Below are positions 1-5,563 of a stretch of DNA of 6,363 nt, one piece after another. Made by a program: the position numbers and the translations under genes. Each line of letters opens with the position of its first letter. The stretch's first letter is position 1. This stretch comes from Modestobacter sp. (GTDB lineage Bacteria > Actinomycetota > Actinomycetes > Mycobacteriales > Geodermatophilaceae), in NCBI GenBank assembly GCA_025965775.1, contig JAOPWG010000041.1, positions 1 through 6,363 of the forward strand. The letters are read 5' to 3'. The notes under the pieces were generated by a model. It did not search any database. It saw only the letters and a list, made by a program, of their open reading frames with translations, and was not told the DNA's origin.

Positions 1-429
1 CTGGCGCAGGGCGCGCTGGACGACGCGCTGGCCTACGCGAAGGAGCGGGAGACCTTCGGCGTCCCGATCATCGACCACCAGGGCCTGGCGTTCCTGCTGG
101 CCGACATGGCCGCCGCCGTGCACAGCGCCCGGGCCACGTACCTGGCCGCGGCCCGACTGCGCGACGCCGGCCAGCCCTACGGCGAACTCGCCTCGGTCGC
201 CAAGCTGGTGGCCACCGACAACGCGATGAAGGTGACCACCGACGCCGTCCAGGTGCTCGGCGGCTACGGCTACACCCGCGACTTCCCGGTCGAGCGGTAC
301 ATGCGCGAGGCCAAGGTCATGCAGATCTTCGAGGGCACGAACCAGATCCAGCGGATGGTGATCAGCCGGGCGCTGGCGAAGGGCGGCTCCCCGAGGACGA
401 CGGTCACCGCCCGCCCGGCGTTCGCCTGA
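1..429 (+). CDS. Acyl-CoA dehydrogenase, C-terminal part (5' end outside window)
   Basis: This is the last 142 residues of an acyl-CoA dehydrogenase, a FAD flavoprotein that makes the alpha,beta double bond in acyl-CoA thioesters and passes electrons to electron transfer flavoprotein. The frame is open from base 1, so roughly two thirds of the usual 380-residue enzyme lies upstream. What is visible is the C-terminal helical domain: RETFGVPI (visible residues 16-23), the family signature [20 protein letters not shown] (84-103), and IFEGTNQIQ (109-117). Glu111 of the last motif aligns with the catalytic base of short- and medium-chain enzymes. The stop is followed at once by a large palindrome. 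Chain length and substrate cannot be read from this part. The family assignment is firm; a role in fatty acid, branched-chain or xenobiotic acyl-CoA breakdown is open. Confidence 0.95.
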   Translation: MAQGALDDALAYAKERETFGVPIIDHQGLAFLLADMAAAVHSARATYLAAARLRDAGQPYGELASVAKLVATDNAMKVTTDAVQVLGGYGYTRDFPVERYMREAKVMQIFEGTNQIQRMVISRALAKGGSPRTTVTARPAFA

Positions 430-463
430 GGCGTTCTGCCCCGCCCGGGCGGGGCAGAACGCC
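430..463. terminator. Perfect 34-bp palindrome, probable bidirectional terminator
   Basis: Bases 430-446 are the exact reverse complement of 447-463, giving a 17-bp arm without mismatch (in practice about a 15-bp stem with a CCGG loop). The palindrome starts directly after the acyl-CoA dehydrogenase stop and ends 7 bp before the stop of the converging alcohol dehydrogenase gene, so it can serve both transcripts. There is no T-tract on either side. That is common for terminators of high-GC actinobacteria but leaves the mechanism unproven. Confidence 0.75.
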
Positions 464-470
464 CGCGGGA

Positions 471-1595
471 TCAGTCGAAGACGATGACGCCGCGGATGTT
501 GATGCCGGCGTGCATGTCCTCGTAGGCCTGCGCGACCTGGTCGATCGTGTACTCCCGGGTCACCAGCTCGTCGAGCTTGAGCTGGCCGGCCTGGTACATC
601 TTGAGCAGGTTCGGGATGTCCGCCCGCGGGCTCAGCCCGCCGAAGATGGCACCCTGCAGCCGCTTCTGCATCAGCGTCAGGTCCGCCAGCGACATGGGTA
701 CGCCGATCTCGGTGATGTCGCCGAGCCCGGTGATGACGGCCGTGCCGGCCTTGCGGATCGCGGCCAGCGCCTGCGCGGCGTGCTCGCCCTTGACCACGCC
801 GATGGTCACGATGCAGGAGTCGGCCCCCTGGCCGTTGGTGATCGACTGGGCGTATGCGGTCGCCTCCTCGATGCCCTCGAAGGTGTGCGTGGCGCCGAAC
901 TCCTGCGCCTTCTCCCGCTTGAAGGCCACCGGGTCGACCGCGATGATCGTCGACGCGCCGGCGTGCTTGGCGCCCTGGACGGCGTTGATCCCGATGCCGC
1001 CGACGCCCATCACGATGACCGTGTCGCCGGGGCGGACCTCGGCGGCCTTGACCGCGGAGCCCCACCCGGTCGGCACGCCGCAGCCGACCAGTGCGGCGGA
1101 CTTCAGCGGGATCTCCTTGTCGATCTTGACCACCGAGTCCACCGACGCCGTCGTGTACTCGGAGAAGGTGGAGATGCCGCACTGCTGGCCGACGTCCTCG
1201 CCGTCCAGGTGCATCCGGAAGCTGGTCGGGTCGTCGGGACGGGAGCCGACCAGGGCGTTCGCGCCGGTGTCGCAGAGGTTGAACAGCCCGCGGGTGCAGG
1301 CCGGGCACCTGCCGCAGGCCGGCACGAAGGAGAAGACGACGTGGTCGCCGACCTCGTAGCCGGGGGTGTGCGGGCCGACCGCGGTGATCACGCCGGCGCC
1401 CTCGTGGCCGCCGCAGTAGGGGTACCTGCCGACCGGGATGTCACCGGTGGCGACATGGTCGTCGGAGTGGCAGAGCCCGGAGGCCGCCAGCTTCACGGTG
1501 ACCTCACCCTGGCGGGGGTCGTCCAGTTCCAGCTCGACCGTCTCGTAGGTACCGGGGGCCTTGCGGATGACGGCGGCGCGGGTGGTGATCGGCAT
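471..1595 (-). CDS. NDMA-dependent (mycofactocin-associated) zinc alcohol dehydrogenase
   Basis: A 374-residue medium-chain zinc alcohol dehydrogenase that oxidises an alcohol to an aldehyde or ketone with nicotinamide cofactor. Visible motifs: catalytic zinc ligands Cys42 (GLCHSDD), His64/Glu65 (CGGHEGAG) and Cys172 (VGCGV); structural zinc ligands Cys94, Cys97, Cys100, Cys108; Rossmann motif GVGGIG at 197-202, with Asp221 ending the second strand. The MPITTRAAV start and the GSRPDDPTSFRMHLDG stretch (117-132) match, as I recall it, the NDMA-dependent Rxyl_3153-type subfamily. Members are thought to hold NAD(H) tightly and to be reoxidised by mycofactocin in vivo or a nitrosoaniline dye in vitro. 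The ATG at 1595 is chosen because AGGAG (1601-1605) lies 5 nt upstream and the homologous region begins there. An open frame runs further upstream, to 1892, but that part overlaps the DUF2277 gene and looks non-coding. The gene is divergent from DUF2277 and convergent with the acyl-CoA dehydrogenase. Substrate unknown. Confidence 0.93.
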   Translation of the reverse strand: MPITTRAAVIRKAPGTYETVELELDDPRQGEVTVKLAASGLCHSDDHVATGDIPVGRYPYCGGHEGAGVITAVGPHTPGYEVGDHVVFSFVPACGRCPACTRGLFNLCDTGANALVGSRPDDPTSFRMHLDGEDVGQQCGISTFSEYTTASVDSVVKIDKEIPLKSAALVGCGVPTGWGSAVKAAEVRPGDTVIVMGVGGIGINAVQGAKHAGASTIIAVDPVAFKREKAQEFGATHTFEGIEEATAYAQSITNGQGADSCIVTIGVVKGEHAAQALAAIRKAGTAVITGLGDITEIGVPMSLADLTLMQKRLQGAIFGGLSPRADIPNLLKMYQAGQLKLDELVTREYTIDQVAQAYEDMHAGINIRGVIVFD

Positions 1596-1725
1596 CGAGG
1601 CTCCTGTGGCGGGGGTCGACACCCGGTCAGGTGCCAGGCCGGAGCGTAAACGCTGCCGTTGATGACCGTGGCGGGGGTCACCGGAGAGCTGCAGGCGGCG
1701 CCGACGTGGCCCTACGCTCGGGCGC
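1596..1725. promoter_or_regulatory. Divergent intergenic region between alcohol dehydrogenase and DUF2277 genes
   Basis: These 130 bp must hold both outward promoters. On + a TACGCT (1713-1718), matching the actinobacterial TANNNT -10 pattern, ends 7 nt before the DUF2277 ATG, which would suit a leaderless transcript. On - the same hexamer TACGCT (complement of 1643-1648) sits inside a short dyad, AGCGT-AA-ACGCT (1643-1654), about 47 bp from the alcohol dehydrogenase start. I see no convincing -35 box for either, so both promoter calls are weak inference. Confidence 0.35.
1606..1679. repeat. 12-bp direct repeat in divergent promoter region
   Basis: GTGGCGGGGGTC occurs at 1606-1617 and again at 1668-1679, 62 bp apart start to start (about six helical turns), flanking the short dyad at 1643-1654. 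Two exact 12-mers in 130 bp could be a paired regulator site. The motif is G-rich in a G-rich genome, so chance is a real alternative. Confidence 0.4.
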
Positions 1726-1995
1726 ATGTGCCGGAACATCCACGTCTTGCACAACCTCGCGCCGGCGACCACCGAGGACGAGGTCCGTGCCGCCGCCCTG
1801 CAGTACGTGCGCAAGGTCAGCGGGTCGACCAGGCCGTCCCAGGCCAACCAGGCCGCCTTCGACCGGGCCGTCACGGAGATCGCGCACGTCACCCAGCATC
1901 TGCTCGCCGACCTGGTGACCGCGGCGCCGCCCAGGGACCGCGAGGTGCTGGCCGCCCAGGCCCGCGAGCGCGCCGCCGCCCGCTATCCCCGCTGA
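1726..1995 (+). CDS. DUF2277 family protein
   Basis: An 89-residue protein that I recognise as a DUF2277 member by its N-terminus MCRNIHVLHNLAPATTEDEV and the following AAALQYVRKVSG (about 23-34), PSQANQAAF and APPRDRE segments. The family is small, soluble and of unknown function; no catalytic motif, signal peptide or membrane segment is visible. It has one cysteine, at position 2, so removal of the initiator Met would expose an N-terminal Cys. The start is fixed by the conserved MCRNI opening. There is no Shine-Dalgarno sequence before the ATG, and a TANNNT hexamer ends 7 nt upstream, which together suggest a leaderless mRNA. The gene stands alone: divergent from the alcohol dehydrogenase and convergent with the MBL hydrolase. 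Its length is normal for the family. A link to alcohol metabolism rests only on position and is weak. Confidence 0.9.
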   Translation: MCRNIHVLHNLAPATTEDEVRAAALQYVRKVSGSTRPSQANQAAFDRAVTEIAHVTQHLLADLVTAAPPRDREVLAAQARERAAARYPR

Positions 1996-2035
1996 GCCCG
2001 TCCCGCGCCGGAGCCCGGCAGGTCCGTCACCCGGA

Positions 2036-2968
2036 TCAGGCCAGACACCTCAGCGGCTGACCACCGTTGAAGCTGACCATCTCGTCGACGACGAACTGGT
2101 AGTCCAGGGCGACACCCCGGGGCTCGCCGCGGAGCTCGGAGTAGGCCCGGTGCAGATTGCCGACCAGTCGCTCCGGGTCGGTCCAGGCCCCGAAGTGCCC
2201 GAGGTCCGTCCGGCGGGCGAGCTCCAGGGGGTCGTCTCCGGCAGCATGGCCGTCCCTGGCCAGGTCCTGGACGAACCGCAGGTAGGACAACTGCTCGGCG
2301 ATGACGTCGGGCTCGCACACGGCACCGTGACCCGGGACGACGGTGGTGGCGTCGAGGCCCTGGAGCTCGGTCAGGGCCTCGATGAGGCCCTGGATCGACC
2401 CCATCACCACGAAGGGGGTACCCCCGTTGAACACCAGGTCCCCGGCGAACAGCAGCCCACGCTCGGGAACCCACATGGAGATGTCGTTCGACGAGTGCGC
2501 GGGGCCCTGGTACTGCAGCGTGGCGGGAGTGTCGTCGCAGTACACGCGCAGTGACTGCTCGAAGGTGACTGTGGGAGGCACCAGGTCGATGTCGCCCCAG
2601 TCCACGCCGGGGAACCACTCCTTGGTCTCCAGCCCCCCGGCGATCACCGCCTCCCGGCACAGCGTGTGGCCGATGACGGTGGCGTGCGGGAAGAGGAAGT
2701 TCCCGTAGGTGTGGTCGCCGTGGTGGTGCGTGTTGACGATCGTCTGCACCGTCTTGGCGGTGACCGTCCCGATGGCGTCCCGCAGCCCGCGGCCGCGGTG
2801 CTCGGTGAAGGCGGTGTCGATCAGGGTGACGCCGCGCTCTCCTACGTGGACGCCGGCGTTGTTGAGGCCCCAACTGCCGTCCAACTGGACGAATGCGTGG
2901 AACCCGCCGCCGAGGTTCTCCATGGTCGGTGGCGGGAGCACCGCCGGGATGTCGTGACTGGCACTCAT
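2036..2968 (-). CDS. MBL-fold metallo-hydrolase
   Basis: A 310-residue metallo-beta-lactamase-fold hydrolase, probably cytoplasmic (no signal peptide seen). The two-metal site is complete: HHHGDH at 81-86 supplies His81, His83, Asp85 and His86; His158 lies in GPAHSSND; Asp177 in LLFAGDLVF bridges the metals; His214 is in VVPGHG. About 95 residues follow the last ligand, a helical tail (220-310) that may cap the substrate pocket. Enzymes of this fold hydrolyse thioesters, lactones, esters or phosphoesters; the substrate here cannot be told. The ATG at 2968 is preferred over one 30 nt upstream because AAGGA (2975-2979) lies 6 nt before it. It is the last of three co-directional genes after the FAH-like and LLM genes, separated from the LLM gene by 88 bp holding a strong hairpin. 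No clear terminator follows its stop. Confidence 0.9.
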   Translation of the reverse strand: MSASHDIPAVLPPPTMENLGGGFHAFVQLDGSWGLNNAGVHVGERGVTLIDTAFTEHRGRGLRDAIGTVTAKTVQTIVNTHHHGDHTYGNFLFPHATVIGHTLCREAVIAGGLETKEWFPGVDWGDIDLVPPTVTFEQSLRVYCDDTPATLQYQGPAHSSNDISMWVPERGLLFAGDLVFNGGTPFVVMGSIQGLIEALTELQGLDATTVVPGHGAVCEPDVIAEQLSYLRFVQDLARDGHAAGDDPLELARRTDLGHFGAWTDPERLVGNLHRAYSELRGEPRGVALDYQFVVDEMVSFNGGQPLRCLA

Positions 2969-3000
2969 GAGTCGTCCTTCTCGGGCGCGGATGGGCACGG

Positions 3001-3038
3001 CGGTCCCGGGGGCGCCTGTGCAGGCACCCCCGGGACCG
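3001..3038 (-). terminator. Strong hairpin between LLM and MBL genes (terminator or attenuator)
   Basis: Bases 3001-3012 pair perfectly with 3027-3038 (12 bp). After a single C/A mismatch the pairing continues for 5 bp (3014-3018 with 3021-3025) to a tiny loop. The hairpin starts 18 bp past the LLM stop and lies about 30 bp before the MBL start. No U-tract follows in the transcript. It could end most transcripts after the LLM gene, protect the upstream mRNA from 3' decay, or mark a processing site. The fold is certain on paper; the role is inferred. Confidence 0.6.
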
Positions 3039-3056
3039 GTCGCGGGGAGGAGGTGG

Positions 3057-4325
3057 TCAGGCCTGCGCGGGCGCGGCCTGGGTGAGGCCGAACTCGGGCA
3101 TGACCTCGGTGGAGAAGAGCTCGAGCATCTGCAGGCCTTCCTCGCGCGGGATCATCCCCCAGTGGAAGAGCCACACGAAGTACTCGATCGGGAGCTTCGT
3201 GAGGAACTCCCCGATCTGCCGCTTGACGCTGTCGACCGTTCCCCCGATCAGCAGGCCGCTGTTGATCAGGCGATCGGCCAGGTGCTCTCCGGGCTTGGGC
3301 ACCGGGACCTCCTCGCCTTCGAGCCGCGCGCCCTCCATGAAGCCGAACTGCTGGTACCAGCCCGGCCAGACCGGCTTCTCGGAGCGGTCCACGCTCTCCC
3401 GGATCCGCGCGCGCACCTCGTCCTCGGGGGTGCCGTGGGGGTAGACGTAGAAGGTGCGGCAGACGCCGATGCCCTCTCCGAATCCGGGGTTGCGGCCGCG
3501 GGAGTTGGCGCCTTCCACGTAGATGTCCATGAGCTGGCGCAGCTTCTCGTGCGAGCCCATGAGGATGGTGGGGGTGACGTCCTCCTCCCCGCACCAGCGC
3601 AGCGTGCCCGGGCTGGCTCCGAAGGCCTGGAAGAGCTGGGGGTGCGGGCTGGTGTAGGGCCGCGGCACCACGCTGACCCCCTTGATCGTGCCGTGCTCGT
3701 CGACTTCGCCCGGCTGTCCGTAGGGGCGGGTGATGGTGTCGGCCGGCGGCCAGTTCGGGATGCCCTCGATCGGGAACGGCACCTTGTACGTCGGGCCGTC
3801 GTACTGGAGCAGGTTCTCCGTCCACGCCTTCTTCATGATCGCGAAATTCTCGGAGAAGAGCAGCCGGTTGCGCTGGTCGGCATCGCTCATGTCCGACGAC
3901 GTGGAGGTGACGCCGAAACGCTGCCCGAGGATGTTCTGCCAGCGCGCCTGGTATCCGCGGGCCATGCCCACGAACAGGCGACCCCGCAGCATGTGGTCGG
4001 CGACGGCGATCTCTTCGGCGAGCCGGATGGGGTCGTGCGCCGGCAGCACCAGGCCGAGCTGGCCGTGGCGGAGGCGCTTGGTGAACTGCGCCAGGTAGAC
4101 GTTCAACATCAGCGGGGCGGGCGAGATCTCCATGCCCTCGGAGTGCATGTGGTGCTCGACGTGGGTGATCCCCCAGTAGCCGAGCTCGTCGGCTGCCTTC
4201 ACCAGCTCGACCAGGCCCTCCAGCATGCGCTGGTAGGCGTCGTTGTCCCGGCCGATGGGTCGGCGGGCGGCCATCTCCTCCTCGTCGCCGAGGGTGGGGT
4301 AGACCTGCAGGATCACTTCGGGCAT
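3057..4325 (-). CDS. LLM class (bacterial luciferase-like) flavin-dependent oxidoreductase
   Basis: A 422-residue protein of the luciferase-like TIM-barrel superfamily, whose members use reduced FMN or coenzyme F420 for oxygenation or hydride transfer. Recognisable blocks are AADELGYWGITHVEHH (44-59); DPIRLAEEIAVADHMLRGRLFVGMARGY (98-125), which corresponds to the family's flavin-binding strand; PRPYTSPHPQLFQAFGASPGT (221-241); and the C-terminal IGGTVDSVKRQI (360-371), equivalent to the usual 'GTPe-V' element. It is longer than many members (330-390 residues), partly through the 130-220 and 320-350 regions. The ATG at 4325 follows GGAG (4332-4335) at 6 nt. It is the middle gene of a three-gene run, 74 bp after the FAH-family gene; that gap holds a small dyad, CTGTCG-GT-CGACAG (4361-4374). 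No flavin reductase is seen in the window, so if FMNH2-dependent it must use one encoded elsewhere. Monooxygenase, alkanal-type or F420-dependent activity cannot be separated by eye. Confidence 0.9.
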   Translation of the reverse strand: MPEVILQVYPTLGDEEEMAARRPIGRDNDAYQRMLEGLVELVKAADELGYWGITHVEHHMHSEGMEISPAPLMLNVYLAQFTKRLRHGQLGLVLPAHDPIRLAEEIAVADHMLRGRLFVGMARGYQARWQNILGQRFGVTSTSSDMSDADQRNRLLFSENFAIMKKAWTENLLQYDGPTYKVPFPIEGIPNWPPADTITRPYGQPGEVDEHGTIKGVSVVPRPYTSPHPQLFQAFGASPGTLRWCGEEDVTPTILMGSHEKLRQLMDIYVEGANSRGRNPGFGEGIGVCRTFYVYPHGTPEDEVRARIRESVDRSEKPVWPGWYQQFGFMEGARLEGEEVPVPKPGEHLADRLINSGLLIGGTVDSVKRQIGEFLTKLPIEYFVWLFHWGMIPREEGLQMLELFSTEVMPEFGLTQAAPAQA

Positions 4326-4399
4326 GCGCGTCTCCGTGGGTTGAGGAGGTGTGGCGCGGTCTGTCGGTCGACAGCCCGGATGGTGGGGTGAGGGAGGCG

Positions 4400-5347
4400 T
4401 CAGTCCCGGGTGCGGAGGAGGTCGATGCCGTGGCCCGGCGCCTCCCGTTTCGGGCCGACGCGGTTGCGCAGGACGCCGATGCCCTCCACCTCGAGCTCGA
4501 CGACGTCACCCGGGGCGATCCAGCGGTCCAGTTCCAGGCCGCACCCGCGGCCGATGGTGCCGCCGCCGAAGACGTCGCCCGGCTGCAGCGGCTGGTCCAC
4601 CGAGAGCGTGGAGATCACCTCGGCGAAGCCGAAGACCATCGCGCCGAGGGTGCCCTCCGACCACGTCTCGCCGTTGACGCGGGCGCTCATGCGCGCGGTG
4701 GAGACGTCGATGTCGTCGGCGGTCGTCAGGACCGGCCCCAGGGAGGTGGCGAAGTCCTTGCCGAAGCCCGGGCCGAGCCGGACCTCCATCTCGCGGAACT
4801 GGATGTCCCGCGCGCTCCAGTCGTTGAAGATCGTGTACCCGACGATGCACTCCTGTGCCTGGTCCGGGGTCACCCCGGAGGCGGGCCGGCCCAGGACCGC
4901 AGCGACCTCCAGCTCGTAGTCGAGCTTGTCGGTGTAGTGGGGCCAGGGCACCTCGTCGTCGGGACCGATGACGGTGTCGGGGTTGCCCTTCCAGTGGACC
5001 GGCAGGCGGTACCACTCGTCCGGGACGGTGCCGAAGCTGTTCTTGACGTGCTCTTCCACGAGCATGAAGTCGCGCATCGAGTTCGGCCGCGGGAGCGGTG
5101 CGGCGAGCCGGACCTCGGCCAGCGGCAGGGTGAAGTCGCCGGTCGACCGGGCGAGCTCCAGGCCGGCGCGGGCCAGGTCCAGGCCTTCCTGGCCCATGCG
5201 GAGCAGGGACAGCATCGAGTCCGGGACCAGGCCAGGTGAGGGCCGGCTCTGCGCAGCGTCGGCGAGGTCGACGACCAGCTCTCCGTCGAGGACGCCCACC
5301 CGGCCGGCGGCCGCGCCGTCCACGCGGTGGTAGGTGACGAGTTGCAC
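4400..5347 (-). CDS. Fumarylacetoacetate hydrolase (FAH) family protein
   Basis: A 315-residue member of the FAH family, metal-dependent enzymes that hydrolyse or decarboxylate diketo acids, acylpyruvates and ring-fission products. From the chosen start, the N-terminal domain (1-80, LVTYHRVDG and RVGVLDGELVVDL) is followed by the catalytic fold. The active site looks intact against mammalian FAH as I recall it: Asp93 and His100 (spacing as Asp126/His133), metal ligands Glu145 and Glu147 (DYELEVA) and Asp176 (NDWSARD), then Arg180, Gln183 and a Lys near 197. GGGTIGRG lies at 261-268. I prefer a GTG start at 5347 because GGAGG (5356-5360) sits 8 nt upstream and homologues tend to open with a short 'M-x-LVT' sequence. 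The in-frame ATG at 5362 would add five residues but has a poor ribosome site. It is the first gene of the leftward FAH-LLM-MBL run and divergent from the LysR gene. Exact substrate unknown; homogentisate-pathway FAH is possible but unsupported by neighbours. Confidence 0.9.
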   Translation of the reverse strand: MQLVTYHRVDGAAAGRVGVLDGELVVDLADAAQSRPSPGLVPDSMLSLLRMGQEGLDLARAGLELARSTGDFTLPLAEVRLAAPLPRPNSMRDFMLVEEHVKNSFGTVPDEWYRLPVHWKGNPDTVIGPDDEVPWPHYTDKLDYELEVAAVLGRPASGVTPDQAQECIVGYTIFNDWSARDIQFREMEVRLGPGFGKDFATSLGPVLTTADDIDVSTARMSARVNGETWSEGTLGAMVFGFAEVISTLSVDQPLQPGDVFGGGTIGRGCGLELDRWIAPGDVVELEVEGIGVLRNRVGPKREAPGHGIDLLRTRD

Positions 5348-5355
5348 GGCGCTTG

Positions 5356-5360
5356 CCTCC
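5356..5360 (-). promoter_or_regulatory. Ribosome binding site that decides the FAH-family start
   Basis: On the - strand GGAGG lies 8 nt before GTG at 5347. It overlaps the alternative ATG at 5362 (ATGGAGG), which has only a weak GUGGA-like element upstream. This favours the shorter GTG-started protein. Confidence 0.6.
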
Positions 5361-5392
5361 ATCGGTGGTCCACGACGTCGGGGACGAGACGA

Positions 5393-5421
5393 AACCTAAG
5401 GCGATCGACGGGGCTTGTGAA
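5393..5421 (-). promoter_or_regulatory. Predicted promoter for the FAH-LLM-MBL genes
   Basis: On the - strand TTCACA (5421 to 5416), one base off the TTGACA consensus, is followed by exactly 17 bp and then TAGGTT (5398 to 5393), which fits TANNNT. Transcription would start near 5386, giving a leader of about 40 nt to the GTG at 5347. The spacing is ideal and the 12-bp dyad upstream is centred near -64, where LysR regulators normally bind. Confidence 0.55.
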
Positions 5422-5469
5422 ACACCCATTCCTGGTCGATTGACCAGCTATCTTGGTCAATCGACGGGG
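5404..5469. repeat. 10-bp direct repeat linking operator and promoter spacer
   Basis: ATCGACGGGG occurs at 5404-5413 and 5460-5469. The right copy overlaps the right arm of the inverted repeat at 5435-5465. The left copy falls wholly inside the 17-bp spacer between the predicted -35 and -10 boxes of the FAH-family promoter. This looks like a primary operator half-site plus a secondary half-site at the promoter. Confidence 0.45.
5435..5465. promoter_or_regulatory. Perfect 12-bp inverted repeat, probable LysR operator
   Basis: GTCGATTGACCA (5435-5446) and its exact reverse complement TGGTCAATCGAC (5454-5465) flank the 7-bp spacer GCTATCT. The left arm also lies in a smaller dyad, TGGTC-GATT-GACCA (5433-5446). 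It sits between divergent FAH-family and LysR genes, centred near -64 from the predicted FAH-family start. TATCTT (5449-5454), a possible -10 of the LysR gene, overlaps it, so binding could also repress the regulator's own gene. The classical LysR T-N11-A pattern is not present at the dyad centre; the matching T/A pairs give T-N17-A, which is unusual. Confidence 0.65.
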
Positions 5470-5473
5470 AGTT

Positions 5474-5493
5474 GCCCCGCCGTCGGACGGGGC
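5474..5493 (+). other. Short hairpin in the LysR 5' leader
   Basis: GCCCCG (5474-5479) pairs with CGGGGC (5488-5493) across an 8-nt loop, about 70 bp before the LysR start. It may be an mRNA leader structure or chance in GC-rich DNA. Confidence 0.25.
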
Positions 5494-5563
5494 CTATCGG
5501 CGTCGCGTACTCGCCGGGCCGAGGGGAAGCCGAGGTGCTCGTGGACACGTCGCGCGACCGGTC

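Noticed and set aside
510..1649. Long open frames on + opposite the alcohol dehydrogenase (379 and 270 codons)
   Set aside because: They lie antisense to a gene with full zinc and Rossmann motifs; their predicted proteins are low-complexity (rich in R, G, D, A, V) with no recognisable domain, as expected for shadow frames in GC-rich DNA.
1596..1892. N-terminal extension of the alcohol dehydrogenase by 99 residues
   Set aside because: The extension overlaps the DUF2277 gene antisense, has no homology that I can see, and AGGAG with proper spacing supports the internal ATG at 1595.
2007..2019. Small hairpin GCCGG-AGC-CCGGC between the DUF2277 and MBL stops as a terminator
   Set aside because: A 5-bp stem is too short to claim in GC-rich sequence; no T-tract or extension.
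4361..4374. Dyad CTGTCG-GT-CGACAG in the FAH-LLM gap as an operator or terminator
   Set aside because: Only 6-bp arms with a 2-nt centre, inside a likely co-transcribed stretch; it may be chance.
2967..4391. 474-codon open frame on + opposite the LLM gene
   Set aside because: Shadow of a well-supported gene on the other strand; skewed composition and no motif.
2965..4509. 514-codon open frame on - in another frame across the LLM gene
   Set aside because: Arg/Pro/Ala/His-rich out-of-frame translation; the same DNA codes for the conserved LLM protein in another frame.
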